Shown here piece after piece: positions 35,121 to 46,789 of a DNA stretch of 64,000 nucleotides. The notes below the pieces were generated by a model. The model did not search any database, was not told the origin of the DNA, and saw nothing but the letters and a program-made list of their open reading frames with translations. The stretch spans positions 221,691,473 to 221,755,472 of the forward strand of contig JARYHS010011408.1 of NCBI GenBank assembly GCA_031002005.1, in the 5' to 3' direction. The translations under genes were made by a program, and so were the position numbers. Position 1 is the first letter of the stretch. Each line of letters opens with the position of its first letter. The DNA is from Vandiemenella viatica. Its lineage: Eukaryota > Arthropoda > Insecta > Orthoptera > Morabidae.

Positions 35121-36584
35121 CGTATGTATCGGCTCAAGTCACTGCTATTCTATTAATGGAGTTCGTAATACTGTACTACTTCTTTTAGCTCTCAATTAAA
35201 TACAGCTACTTAACTCATATATTGTGTTGTGTCTGTCATTATTTAACGTAAGTTCTTTGTCAATATTAAATACTTGTCTTAGATCAAGAGACCAATTAAT
35301 AGGCGTCAAATTAAGTTAGAAAAAGAGACACATTGTTTCAAGAATCTATTTCTTCCCAATTTCAAAAAGCTTTTTCATTATTACTCGACTTAAGATTAAA
35401 AAACTACACCACAGACTGGCTTTACGTCGAAACTAATTTAATCGGCTTTGGCGTACATCATAAACAATAAATATACTCTGAAAACTTGGCACCGGAATTT
35501 TATATGAATAGAATATTTGTTTGGTACTATTGTGAACTAATTAAGAACGATGGCATGGACATAAATCTCAGCCTTAAAAATATATTTCTTAAATATCGTT
35601 CATAGAATGCACTCTTCGTAAATGGTTCTCCAAACAACTGTCGTGGCACCAAAAGGAAATACTGGCGAGTATAGGAGCGTTAATGTGTCTGAAAAACCTC
35701 TGAAACGAAGAGGCTCGTAGGATTTAGCTAAGCATCCTGAACGGAGATACCTTAATGGAAATTTCTAAATATTTACACGTTCGAGTGGAAAACCCAAATC
35801 CAGAAAAAAAAAATGTTCTTAGCTATTTCCAAATAGCAAAATCATGCAATTTGATACTTCTGTACACCATGTGAAACTGAGATCTGAACTGTAGGAACAA
35901 TATTTGGATCAGAGTTACCTGCTACGTGAGATAGGTGACATACCAGCTGAAGACTCATTTATGATTAACTGTAGAAATTAATAGTTCCGTTAGCCACAAG
36001 GAACATGTAATAGATCGTAAGCAAGAGCTTCCTGCATTTCATTGGTTACAAGTAGCAGTAGCAACGCTTTCTGGTTTCTACGTTAATTTCATTCCGAATG
36101 TTGTTTAATTCATTTTCAAGATATTAATTATTCGCTAATTTACGGATGGAAGTGTCCAATATTTATATTAAAAGCGTAGGTCCATCTAAAAGAATTCTAT
36201 AACCTGACCGTTTATTACACAAAAACACATTTCTACAGACGGTAGACACATTTACTATTAAATACACATATAAACAATTATTAAAAAAACCTTGGCCTAC
36301 ATCCTACACAAACGTTCGTCAAATTATTAAGCAGTATTTAATAACTGAATCATTTAAATTGACTTGTAAACAACGCAATGTTTACATCCAGAATGCAGCA
36401 GACAAGAAAATTGGTTTTTGCGGAAACATGTTTTGAGAGAAAGCAGAGATGTGTGGTTACGAACCTGGATACCACTAATGTAAATAGTAAGTTGTAAACA
36501 ATCAGAAAATGTTTCAATTCAAATTAGGTTAAACATCATAGAATAAGTTTTGTAATATTAAATATAAAATTTTAAAATAGATTC

Positions 36585-36625
36585 GCCGCTGATGATGCCT
36601 CTGTGAGAGGCGAAACACGTACGGC
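36585..36625 (+). ncRNA. Hammerhead-ribozyme-like motif (copy 1)
   Basis: Order of parts: GCCG, CTGATGA (36589-36595), one extra T, GCCTC-loop TGTGA-GAGGC (stem II), GAAA (36612-36615), C-AC-G minimal stem III, T, A, then CGGC pairing with the first GCCG (stem I). Core residues of the hammerhead are all present and cleavage would fall after A36621. The unpaired U after the CUGAUGA box is non-standard and may weaken it. Hammerheads with one- to two-pair stem III are known from Penelope-like elements. Confidence 0.55.
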
Positions 36626-36699
36626 TACAAAAACAGTTGCGTTGGCGTTATTTTATCATTTAACATTTGCAGTGTGGTGCTATAGAAGGTTGCTGAAAA

Positions 36700-36990
36700 T
36701 TAAGTGGACAGTTAAAGTACGAAATGAACGGGTTTTGTGATGGGTGAGGAAAGAAGTTTGTGGAAGAGTCTCACAGAAATAAGAGGCAGGATTGTAGGTG
36801 ATATTCTGAGACATGCAGGATTCGTTGTCAGTAGAAGGAGCAGTCGAAGATAAGAACTGTAGAGGAAGACAGAAATTATAATATAAGAAGCAGATAATTG
36901 AGGACGTGGGTTGTAAGGGGTATGCTGAGCAAGATAAGAAGGGATGGAGGATTGCATCAAACCAGTCGAGAGCGAAAATTAGAATCATCT
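36700..36990 (+). pseudogene. LINE ORF2 C-terminal remnant inside the insertion
   Basis: The plus strand reads KKQIIEDVGCKGYAEQDKKG, then WRIASNQSRAK after earlier frameshifted pieces. Same family as the 11575-11765 tail, but a different subfamily or older copy. Confidence 0.5.
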
Positions 36991-37768
36991 GTTACAATCT
37001 TTTCCCCCTACCAAGAGAGAAACATGTTGTATTTTCGCGTGTATGTCTTATTCCTCTGATTTTAAAGACCTGCGAAGAAATTAATCCCATGAGTCGCAAA
37101 TATGTAGATATTCTCTCTTCTATGTAGTGTAATTATGCATTAATAAATGTTATAGTTATATTTATTCTTTTTATTTAATTCTTCGTCGTATACCAACGAT
37201 CTCTCCGACTGACATTTGTATGTATCAGGTTAGCTGAGGAGAAGGGAAGTTCTTTTCTATTTCGTATGAGTGACCAGTGTTGTAGGGCTGTGTGCAACCA
37301 AACTTTGTAAGCTGACGTTTACTCACGCCTTCTCTACTGAATGCCCCGTTATCGGAGCCCAGTTGTTCTATTTACAAAAATACACAGTTTGGAGCATTCG
37401 GAAGATAGCCAGAGCTATTTCCAGCTTAAAATGAACGACATTCGTTGTCTCGGAAAAACATGAAAAGTTGTCCGCAGATACTCTGCATCCGACCCACACA
37501 TTTAGCTATTATTCCTATACAGCAAAAACCAATTTATATTTGGAATATGCTTAACGTCTTAGTTTCCTTACAATCTGTGTTTGTGTATTTTTTTTTTTAA
37601 ATAAAAAAAGAACAATACTATTGTTTCATAGTAAAAGCGATGCATTTCATGACGCCTTTCATTAAATAGAAAAGGAATCTGTTTTACTTGGCTTCATATT
37701 CCAGCCAAACCAGTCCATACACTGCAATAGGCCCATCTGTACTGTGGCAAATGGGTCGCTTGTTTTAG

Positions 37769-38023
37769 TCTCCGACCACTTATTAATGTCTCCAGAAAGC
37801 CTGATTGGTGCTGTCCGGACGCAGTCTGAGGTTCGGATGAGGACGCTGCTGGAAGCGGGAGTCGACGCCAACGTGGTCGAGGCGTCGACAGGACTACCAG
37901 CGCTCCTGGTGGCGGCCGAGAGAAAGTCGCTTTCCATTTTGGCGCTGCTGCTGCAGTACGGAGCATACATTCACGCAGCCGATCAGCTAGGCCGCACAGC
38001 ACTACACCGTGCAGCGCTAGCCG
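37769..38023 (+). CDS. Ankyrin-repeat protein, exon 3 (right copy)
   Basis: A 255-bp exon, acceptor GCTTGTTTTAG and donor GTAAGA, homologous to 23127-23381. It encodes VSDHLLMSPESLIGAVRTQS, then LLEAGVDANVVEASTGL and LGRTALHRAALAG. Fifteen base differences from the left copy, ten of them in replacement changes (D/N, P/L, V/D, M/V, D/N, K/E, A/T, A/T); five are silent. Length and phases are unchanged, which argues against simple pseudogene decay. Confidence 0.88.
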
Positions 38024-38746
38024 GTAAGACATCACATTCATCAGCGTCAGTTTTGTAATTATATGACACACTTCTTTCAATACACTGATCTGGGATCTGA
38101 TAGATTTGGTAATTATTGTTTTCTGTACTAAGGCAGGTAATTGCCGAAACAAAACGAGGGGCCTATATCAATATCGGCGTTCACAATGATTTATTACGCG
38201 TAGTTACAAAAAAAAAAGTACCTATTACAGTAGCCATTTTGATCAGTACAGAATTCACAATAGTTTATCAAGCGCCTTATAGTTACTCGAACTAGAGCTT
38301 CATCTCCTTAAATCTGTTTTTCACTGACTGCCATTTCTGATCAAAGGACCGCTCTTATGTACGGATATCGGCAGTGAAGATAGATGGGGGAAGTCATCCC
38401 CCTCCCTGGTGGCAGCCGTGGTGGTGCCACTCCTGCTAGCAATGATGTGAGCTCTAGTGGCGCGGCTGTGGAGTCGCTCGGGCGATATAATATGCCGCAG
38501 TAATCAATGATTGTTAGATATATTGTTGAGTAGTTTTTGGTTCTTTGTGAAAGGTATTAAGTTCCATGTTTCACGTTATTATATAGCTCTTTTTTGTTCC
38601 AATCAAATTCTCTAAAACCAACCGCATAGCTACAACATAATGTGCACCAATCAAGTTTTTTACACACAACAAAAATTAAAGTTCTCCATTGAACGCGATT
38701 CGCTTAAAAACTGTTAGTCAGATTTTGATGGGGGTTTAGATTAAGG

Positions 38747-41178
38747 CAGCGGTCGGCAACCCGCGGCCCGCGGGCCGCATGCGGCCCGTGACCTCTCTAT
38801 TTGCGGCCCGCGTCCGTCTTATAAAAATCATATCGAAAACCCATATAATAAAATATAAATGCATAAAAGATTGAACGCGATCTAACAGCGCAGCGAATGA
38901 ACTACGCGAACAGAGCAGGACAAGTGCGAGCGGGAACGATTCCCCCACCCTCTCCTGTGATTGAAATAATAGGTCAGCGTTGACAATAATCTTCTCTCGC
39001 TCGCCCGCCTTCCGTCCGCGCTGGCTGTGAAACAAGTTATTTCATGTGTGCGCGCCGCCGCCGCGGCCCTGTACCTACGATTTAGTTATTGTTCTGTGAA
39101 CTACGAGAACCTACTATTTTGTTTACAGTTCTGTAAGTGTGAGATACTGATAGTTCATACAATTACATAGCGAAATTAAGTGACATGTTTTCAACACGGC
39201 ATTCTTACAACGTGTATTTGGCATTGTTGGTTATACGTTTTCCTGATGGCTACCAAAAAGGGGAAGTTATTTGAAGAAAATAGTGTTTAACGATGCATGG
39301 ACAGATTTATACTTTTTTATTAATTGCAATGGAAAGCCGCTATGCTTAATATGCCAAAAAACCCTTGCTATACAAAAAGACTATAACGTCAAACGTCACT
39401 ATGATACCGAGCATAAAGCAAAATTTGCGTGCCTAGTTGGTGATTCCCGGAAAAACAAAATCAACTCACTCAAATCTTCATTCAAGAACCAACAAAGTGT
39501 TTTTAAGCTGCAAATTCAAATTAACGAGTCAAATATACGTGCGAGTTTAAGGGTGGCTGAAATACTTGCCAAGTCTGAACCACCGTTTACCAACAGCGTT
39601 TTAATAAAACAATGTGCTTTAGCTATGGCTGAAGAGGTATGCCCAGATCAAAAAAAGAAATTTGCAAATATAAGCTTATCTGCCAGAACTTGTAGCCGGC
39701 GAACTGAAGATTTGGGCACTAATTTATGCGAAAAACTTCGGGAAAAAGCACAACAATTTGAATGGTTCTCTTTATCTACCGATGAAAGTAATGATGTGTC
39801 AGATACTGTCCAGCTTCTAATATTTGTTCGTGGAATTGAAAAGTACTTCAACGTGTGTGAAGAACTTCTATAGTTATGTAGTTTGAAGGGATCGACTATG
39901 GGGGAAGATTTGTTTTGTCACTTTAGAATAGGCATGACGTCAATGCAATTAGCGTGGGAAAAATTGGTCTAACAACTGACGGAGGTAGAAACATGAGAGG
40001 TCAAAACAAGGGTCTGGTGGATAGAATTAAAACAAAATTGGCAGAGATAGGATGTGAAATCCAGTTATTTTTTATTGCATTATCCACCAAGAATATGTTC
40101 CAAAGTCATTTCATGGAGAAAAGTAATGGACATCGTGATATCCGCTGTAAACTATATCAGAAATAATGGGTTGACACATCGTCAATGCCGAGAGTTTCTA
40201 TCCGAAATGGAAGCAGATCATCAAGATGTACTTTATTATTCAGAAGTAAGATGGTTAAGTAAAGGTGCGATCTCAGAAAAGAAATCAATACTTTTATGAA
40301 TCAGAAAGTTAAATCTGTTCCAGAGCTAACAGACTCTCAATGGTTAATAGATCTTGGTTTTTTGACAGATGTAACTCATGAATTATATACGCTGAATGTC
40401 AAGCTTCAAGAGAAAAACAAACTAATATCTGATATGCATATAGATGTAAAAGCGTTCCAAACTAAAAACCGGCTCTTCATAAAACATAGATGAAAGAAAA
40501 ATTAGATCACTCCCGAATTGTCTAAAGGCTGGCATTGATTTTAATTGGGATAGTGAGAAAATGAAAGACATTTTAATGGAGTTACAGGGTCAATTGAGTG
40601 ACAGATTTGGTGATTTCGAGAAGGTTTCGAACAAACTGATGATTTTTGCTAACCATTTTTCATGTGATGTTGAGTAGATACCCAGTAATTTACAAATTAA
40701 TATGTTTGAACTTCAATCCAATGAGAGTCTAAAAAAACATCTTTTACGAGATGAATGATTTGGTCAAATTTTATGGTAGCTTGCCGTCTGATTTTGACGA
40801 ATCGAAAAAGTTTGCTCAGCAGTTTATTTCAATTTTTGGAACCACTTATTTATGCGAGCAAACTTTTTAAATCGTCAATTATCGAAAAAAAAAATCGCTT
40901 CTCGTCTCACAGATGAGCATTTAAGAGATATATTATGTATTTCAACTTCTGACATGAAAGCTGACATACAAAAATTAGCCACTTAAATGCAACCTCAAAC
41001 ATCACACTGAATTTAGTATGTAAGATCAATTTTGTAACTTTTCTTCATTTGAATCCTCATTTGTGCTGATAAAATTTGAAAACTGAGTTTTCGCATTTTT
41101 ACTGTGTATTTGCGGCCCTGCCTTTACTTTGTTTTGCCACCTTGTGGCCCTTGCCTGTTAAAAGGTTGCCGACCGCTG
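38747..41178 (+). mobile_element. hAT-family transposon with exact 8-bp TSD, right arm only
   Basis: 2432 bp bounded by perfect 15-bp inverted repeats CAGCGGTCGGCAACC. Flanked by GATTAAGG at 38739-38746 and 41179-41186. The left arm has a single copy of the site (about 22389), so the insertion postdates the split of the arms. Subterminal GCGGCCC motifs repeat near both ends (a GC-rich patch at 38757-38820 and GCGGCCC near 41111). The internal transposase is broken. Confidence 0.95.
39271..40985 (+). pseudogene. hAT transposase (ZBED/GTF2IRD2-like lineage), broken
   Basis: The first 200 codons (39271-39873) are open: a BED-like finger CLICQKTL...HYDTEH, then LSTDESNDVSDTVQLLIFVR, the first catalytic region of hAT enzymes. 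After a stop the next pieces read GLTTDGGRNMRGQNKGLVDR (second catalytic Asp region), SDIVISAVNYIR-like sequence, QWLIDLGFLTDVTHELYTLN and KAFQTKNRLF. The end reads FSSRLTDEHLRDILCISTSD (C-terminal dimerisation domain). Several frameshifts and stops separate them, so this copy cannot make an active protein. Gene order and motifs fit the hAT group that gave rise to GTF2IRD2-type host proteins. Confidence 0.88.
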
Positions 41179-41812
41179 GATTAAGGTATAGCATGTGATC
41201 CCGAGGGAAAATTATGGCATCTTTAAGTTTAATCGATTTCGAAAAAAATGATAAACTGTATATTGAATGATGTACAGCCCTTTGTACCACAGACAAAACA
41301 AAGTATTTTTCAATTGGATGTGACAATGTAAATGGTAATTTGAAGATGGTTTTTGCCTAAACGATATTTACGCTAAAACTATTGATAGATATTGGTCGAG
41401 TTTCGATAAATAGACAGCCCATCATTTGCTTTTGATGTGGCACTGTAAAGCTGATAAATTTAAGATAACTTTTTGCTGAACGCGATTCACGCAAAAACTA
41501 CTTGTTAGATTTTTATTTGGTTTCAATTAGTTTACAGCTCGTGCTCCCAAGAGTAGGATAAGGTAAATTTTATTTTGATGTACCTTCGAGAAGTTAAGGA
41601 ATTATAATACCCAGAAATTAATTTAAAGGTAAGTTTCTTCTCGCAGTCGAAACATTTAACGTCAATTCAGCCTAGAATGACATCGTATTGTTCGAAGGAA
41701 TGAAGTTACAGTTTATTGTAGACTCCCTTATTGCAAAAAAAAAAAAAAAAAAAAAAAAATTGTGTTCAGTGACGAGGCCGTGGATCGTTTTGTTTTAAGA
41801 AGGTGGTCTGTA

Positions 41813-43068
41813 GGGAAAAGCCGTGCAAAATGGCCGTGCTAAGGTTTTTCCATGTTTCAAGGTAAATTACAAAACAGCTAAAGGCATCAAAATCAAGGGT
41901 TACAAAGCCCAACTATCCTAGTACATACCAGAATTTTTTAGTTACATTTTCATTAAATTTAGTACCTAAAATAACCAATTTTCAAAAAGTAACCAAATGG
42001 CAACTTTGCCCGACATGGTCGGGTGAAGTGGCCACTTAGTTTCAAAATCAGAAATGAATAATTAAAACGCTCTAAATTTGTGAAAAGTGTACTTCATTTT
42101 TTAAAAGTCATATAACTTGTAAATAATAGAAATTATAACGGGCAAAGAGAACTTAAATTGCAATTTTCGCAAACGGAGGAATTGCTGTTTCTTTCAGCTC
42201 CATCACAGAGTTCATGAGCCCTACATTAAAACATTTGGCACTCGATCTATCGTTATTTTGATCTTGAGCTGAAAAACTTTCGTTACAGTACGTGCATTGT
42301 GTGTATTCTTGATCATTATCATCATTAAATAACTTTTTGGGTTAGATTTCCTCCGGTAGCTGGATGTCTATCTAGCATTGGTTTCCTTCTTTTGTTGTTT
42401 TCTTAATTTTGTTTACTTTTGCAGCTTCGAGACATTTTTATGTGAACATCTGCAAAGAACCTTTGTTTCGACCTTTGCATTTGCTTTTACCTGCTATTGT
42501 TGCATGACAATATACTTTGGACACAGAGAAAAAGAAGTATCCCGTCGTTGAAATACCACCACAAAACAGAAATAATTTCTTTTGTATTTAGATTATTATT
42601 AATACACTCACTTCAACTTCACATGATAATAAAGAATCTGATCAAAGAATTGTACAAGGAACAAACAGATTCCGTGCGCAGCAGAGGCCACCACCACCAG
42701 CAAGCAGGTCTTTGCCCGACTTGGCGCCGTTATAGAAACGTCATTATTTCTTAACAATACAAACAAACAATCATTAACACCAGATCAGAAACTTACAGCA
42801 AAAACATCACTCTTGCAAAAGAACTTTGTTCAGAAGCGATCAGTCATCTGATTTCTTGATAACAAATTCATAAACCGACCATTTACCAAACATCAGGTTC
42901 ATCTAAAACCACAAATATTTTAATAACTTCTAGAGATGATACACGAACCTGATCGGGCTTCTCAAGGTAACTAAAGGCATTAAGTTGCACTAGTTAGGAT
43001 TTTTCCCTCGTGATGGCACCATCCCTTAGCCTCAAAAACACCAATGGCCATTTTTCCCCACACTCCCC
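41813..43068. mobile_element. pogo/jerky-like element (right copy)
   Basis: Mirror of 20317-21754 without the SINE. Ends GGGAAAAGCCGTGCAAAATG and CCCCACACTCCCC are flanked by TA. An A-run of about 26 bases lies just outside (41736-41759), where the left arm has only a short T-run. Confidence 0.65.
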
Positions 43069-43134
43069 TACTCTATCAGTCCAAGCGAACAAAGTTGCGG
43101 GCAGATGCTAATTAAGCTGTATGGTTGCATTCAG

Positions 43135-43342
43135 GAGCGCCTGAGTTGGTGTCGCATCTACTGGAGACGGGAGCGGATCCATCTGCCCGGGACCATGAGG
43201 GCCGCTGTGCCTTGCACCTTGTGGCAGACAAAGACACCGCTCGGGCGCTGGAGGCTACCTGCAGTGCACTAGCCACACGAGACGCAACGGGCAGGACCCC
43301 GCTACACTGTGCAGCAGCTGCTGGAAGGGAAGACGTCGTCAG
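43135..43342 (+). CDS. Ankyrin-repeat protein, exon 4 (right copy)
   Basis: A 208-bp exon, acceptor TTGCATTCAG and donor GTAATA, homologous to 20043-20250. It encodes APELVSHLLETGADPSARDH, then DKDTARALEATCSALATRD and GRTPLHCAAAAGREDVV. The canonical GADP and TPLHCAAAAG repeat signatures are intact. Seven residues differ from the left copy. Confidence 0.88.
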
Positions 43343-43499
43343 GTAATATCCAGAAAACATTTCGCTCAGACAACAGATTATCCTTGAACTTTCACCAGTT
43401 GGCTGTTTTATAAAAATATAAAAAAAATAAAAAATAAAATTAAAAAAATAAGAAACCGCCTTCAGAGAGACACACTAAAAACTTTAAAATAAGTTTAAA

Positions 43500-44699
43500 C
43501 ACTGAAGAGCCAAAGAAACTGGTACACCTGCCTAATATCGTGTAGGGCCCCCGCGAGCACGCAGAAGTGCCGCAACACGACGTGACATGGGCTCGACTAA
43601 TGTCTGAAGTAGTGGTGGAGGGAATTGACACCCTGCATCCAACTAGGCTGTCCATAAATCCGTAAGAGTATGAGGGGGTGGAGATTTCTTGTAAACGGCA
43701 CGTTGTAAGGCATCCCAGATATGCTCAATAACGTTCATGTATAGAAAGCTTGGTGGCCAGCGGAGGTGTTTAAACTCAGAAGACTGTTCCTGTATCCACT
43801 CTGTAGCAATTCTGGACGTGTGGGGTGTCGCATTGTCTTGCTGGAATTGCCTAGGTCCTTTGGAATGCTCAATGGGCATGAATGGATGCAGGTGATCAGC
43901 CGGGATGCGTACATACAGGTCACCTGCCAGAGTTGTAGCTAGACGTATCAGGAGACGTGTCACTCGAGCTACATACGCCCCACACCAGCTTGAACAGTCC
44001 CCTGCTGCCATGCAGGATACATGAATTCATGAGGTTGTCTCCATACCCGTTCACGTCCATCCGCTCGATACAACTGGAAACGAGCCTCGTCAGATCAGGC
44101 AACATGTTTCTAATCACCAACAGTCCAATGTCGGTGTTGACGGGCCCAGACAAGGGGTAAAGCTTTGTGCCGTGCACTCAGCAAGGGTACACGAGTGGGC
44201 CTTCGGCTGCAAAAGCCCATATCTATGATGTTTCGTTGAATGGTTCGCACGCTGACACTGGTTGATGGCCCAGCATTGAAATCCGCAGCAATTTGCGAAA
44301 GGGTTGCACTTCTGTCACGTTGAACGATTCTCTTCAGTCGTCGTTGGTCCCGTTCTTGCAGTATCTTTATACGGCAGCAGCGATGTCGGAGATTTGATGT
44401 TTTACCGGATTTTCGATATTCACGGTGCACTCGTAAAATGGTCATACGGGAAAATCTCCACCTCATCACTACCTCGGAGATGCTGTGTCCCATCTCTCGT
44501 GCGTCGACTATAAAACCGTGTTCAAACTCACTTAAATCGTGATAACTGCCATTGTAGCAGCAGTAACCGATCTAACGCTTGCACCAGAGACCAGTTGTCT
44601 TATATAGGCGTTGCCGACCACAGCGCCATACTCTGAGTGTTTACATATCTCTGCGTATGCATACGCATGCCTATACCAGTTTATTTGGTTCTTCAGTGT
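43500..44699 (-). mobile_element. Tc1-family DNA transposon (right copy)
   Basis: 1200 bp with the same 25-bp TIRs as 18725-19930. TA is intact at 44700-44701; the other flank reads AA through mutation. On the minus strand the transposase starts MGHSISEVVMRWRFSRMTIL and keeps QRNIIDMGF, lost from the left copy. It has a stop before the catalytic core (SDEARF), then reads FQQDNATPHTSRIATEWI and NVIEHIWDALQRAV. Thus the two copies have independent inactivating lesions. Confidence 0.88.
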
Positions 44700-44759
44700 A
44701 CTTAGCTCAGAAGAAAATTAATCTAAATGGACAATATTTTAAATTACCGTTATTGAAAT

Positions 44760-46390
44760 CTTAACATTAATCGGCTGTTTTTGGAATCGGTGCCAGCTGT
44801 CACCCAGATCACAGTCTTACAGCGTGAGGAACGAGTTACTACACTTTTTTTTCTGATCGAGGCGACATGGAAAGCACGTACGTAAATTCCAAATATTTTA
44901 CAGCACATAGTGAGGCAGAAATTGTTTTTGCGGGGAACAGTTTAGCGAAGTAAATTAGACGCTATTTTAATCTGTGGCTCGACCAAATAATAATAATAAT
45001 AATATATATATATATATACATGCTCACAGGTACGGCTTGGTACACGATATATTATTAAATAGTCCGTATGAAGAGTAAGCTCTCACAAAAATGACAAAGT
45101 TGTATTATCTATCCAAGAAATACTTTATATATACGTGGGTTTAAATTCCACAACCGACCAAAGAGGACATACTGGTGAATGGTGCAGCAGCGATGGTGGC
45201 GAAGGCACGGCGGGAATCTTAAAGGGGTAGTTTGATCTGATATTCCAAAAAAATTCGATCGAAATGAGACCTAATTCCAAGTCGGCTAAATATTAATATG
45301 GAACTACTAGAACACGGATACAGGAATTTCGAGATTTCGCAATCCCGCAATCCCGCAATCGAGGACTGATATTTTTCCAATATTTCAATTCCAAAATTGA
45401 GTGGCCTCAAAATAAATAAAATAAAAAAGTCTTAGAATCTCAGTCAAGTTGCTTTAAGTTTATGCATATAAGCTGTTATATAAACTCCCTAATAAAATAG
45501 CAAAGTCAAATATATCACTGCATACAAAAATTCGGATTTAATTGGCCTAAAAAAAACAGGATTTCAACCGAATTTATATGGGACCATTTTGAAACTATAC
45601 CCTATCAAATAAAAAAAAATCATTAAAATTGGTTCACAATTGACGAAGATATCGCTGAACACACATTCAAAAAAAAAATCTAATTGAGAACCTCCTCCTT
45701 TAACTTTTTTTTTAAGTCGGTTAAAAATCAGCTGAAACAACTGTTGATGGGTGTTTTCCACAATATACTTGTGAAATAGGGAGGGAGATGAAGAATTACC
45801 TAGCCTGAAAATTTGTTACCAGGAGGAGTGAAGGGGGTCACTACAAACGTGACGTCATCTGTCAAGTAGAAACATCAACATGTTTGAGCTGGTTTTACAG
45901 CCCGGTGTCCCTCTGGAACCGATGTATGACGTTTCTATATAATCGCCAACACTCAACTCCAGCGCTGAGAAATATATAGCTACGGGTCACGGGTCCTTTA
46001 TAAAATTTTATAAGACAAATTCCAAGATGATACATAGTATGAAGACAACCAACGATAATATGGAAGGAGATGTCGTAAAAAGCTTCAGCACTTTCGCAGA
46101 ACCTGGGAAAGTTGTATTACAGTTGATATATATGTGTCAAATACTTCATATGGCGGATTACTGCGGGTTTCTCGGCATTTTGAAATGTTTTGTTTCACTG
46201 GTTGTTTAACATTCCGTGTATGTGATCACTGCTGAAGTTTTATTTGAATTTTACTTGTAATTGCTATTTAATAGTACTGAGTGAAGTTGTATAGTGTACC
46301 TGTCTAACGAAATGTGTTCAAAAGACCTGAATTGTATCAACAAATTCTTATTACCCATGAAAAGGGTTATTCACAAAAGAAGAAACATGT
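44760..46390. other. Ankyrin intron, nothing recognised
   Basis: Mirror of about 17000-18660. Includes the CRE-like TGACGTCA near 45850 and the first LINE-3'-end-like direct repeat (46140-46410). Confidence 0.45.
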
Positions 46391-46498
46391 ACAGGCAAAT
46401 ATAAATAATGCAATGTTGTTGAAGGCCATTTTTCCGCAGTTGCTGAGTAAATTAATTCATAAAATAACGCCAATACAACTGTATAATGTAGGTTTATT

Positions 46499-46539
46499 GC
46501 CGTACGCGTTTCGCCTCTCCTCGAGGCATCATCAGCGAC
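46499..46539 (-). ncRNA. Hammerhead-ribozyme-like motif (copy 2, minus)
   Basis: Exact reverse complement of the copy at 46650-46690, in the left arm of the palindrome. Parts are the same: GTCG, CTGATGA, T, GCCTC/GAGGC stem II, GAAA, CGCG, TA, CGGC. Confidence 0.55.
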
Positions 46540-46649
46540 GAATCTATTTTAACATTTACATTTTATTTACAAACTTATTTGACATAATGCTAAATTTAGC
46601 ATTATGTCAAATAAGTTTGTAAATAAAATGTAAATGTTAAAATAGATTC

Positions 46650-46690
46650 GTCGCTGATGATGCCTCGAGGAGAGGCGAAACGCGTACGGC
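46650..46690 (+). ncRNA. Hammerhead-ribozyme-like motif (copy 3, plus)
   Basis: GTCG (46650-46653), CTGATGA (46654-46660), extra T, GCCTC-GAGGA-GAGGC stem-loop, GAAA (46677-46680), CGCG stem III, TA with cleavage expected after A46686, then CGGC. Compared with 36585-36625, stem I has G-U in place of G-C, stem II loop and stem III loop differ, and all paired positions and core bases are kept. ACGCGT is self-complementary, as in hammerheads thought to work as dimers. Confidence 0.58.
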
Positions 46691-46789
46691 AATAAACCTA
46701 CATTATACAGTTGTATTGGCGTTATTTTATGAATTAAAATATAAATAATATGCAGAAAGAGAGGAAAAAAATGAGCAGGATGGATTCCG

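Larger units (their letters stand above)
35811..37635 (+). mobile_element. 1.83-kb composite insertion, right arm only
   Basis: Left-arm sequence is continuous at CCAGAAAAAAGCGATACATT (about 23505-23525). In the right arm CCAGAAAAAA and AGCGATGCATTT are about 1.83 kb apart. The insert carries a hammerhead-like motif (36585-36625) and a LINE tail (36700-36990). I cannot find a target duplication, and 35811-36560 and 37140-37630 contain nothing I recognise. Confidence 0.75.
46410..46736. mobile_element. Palindromic insertion with two head-to-head hammerhead motifs
   Basis: A 327-bp insert flanked by AAATATAAATAAT at 46397-46409 and 46737-46749. The left arm has one copy of that 13-mer (17023-17035). 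Bases 46453-46736 form a perfect palindrome centred at 46594/46595 (142-bp arms). The first 43 bp are not palindromic. The long variable-type TSD suggests target-primed retrotransposition rather than cut-and-paste. Confidence 0.9.
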
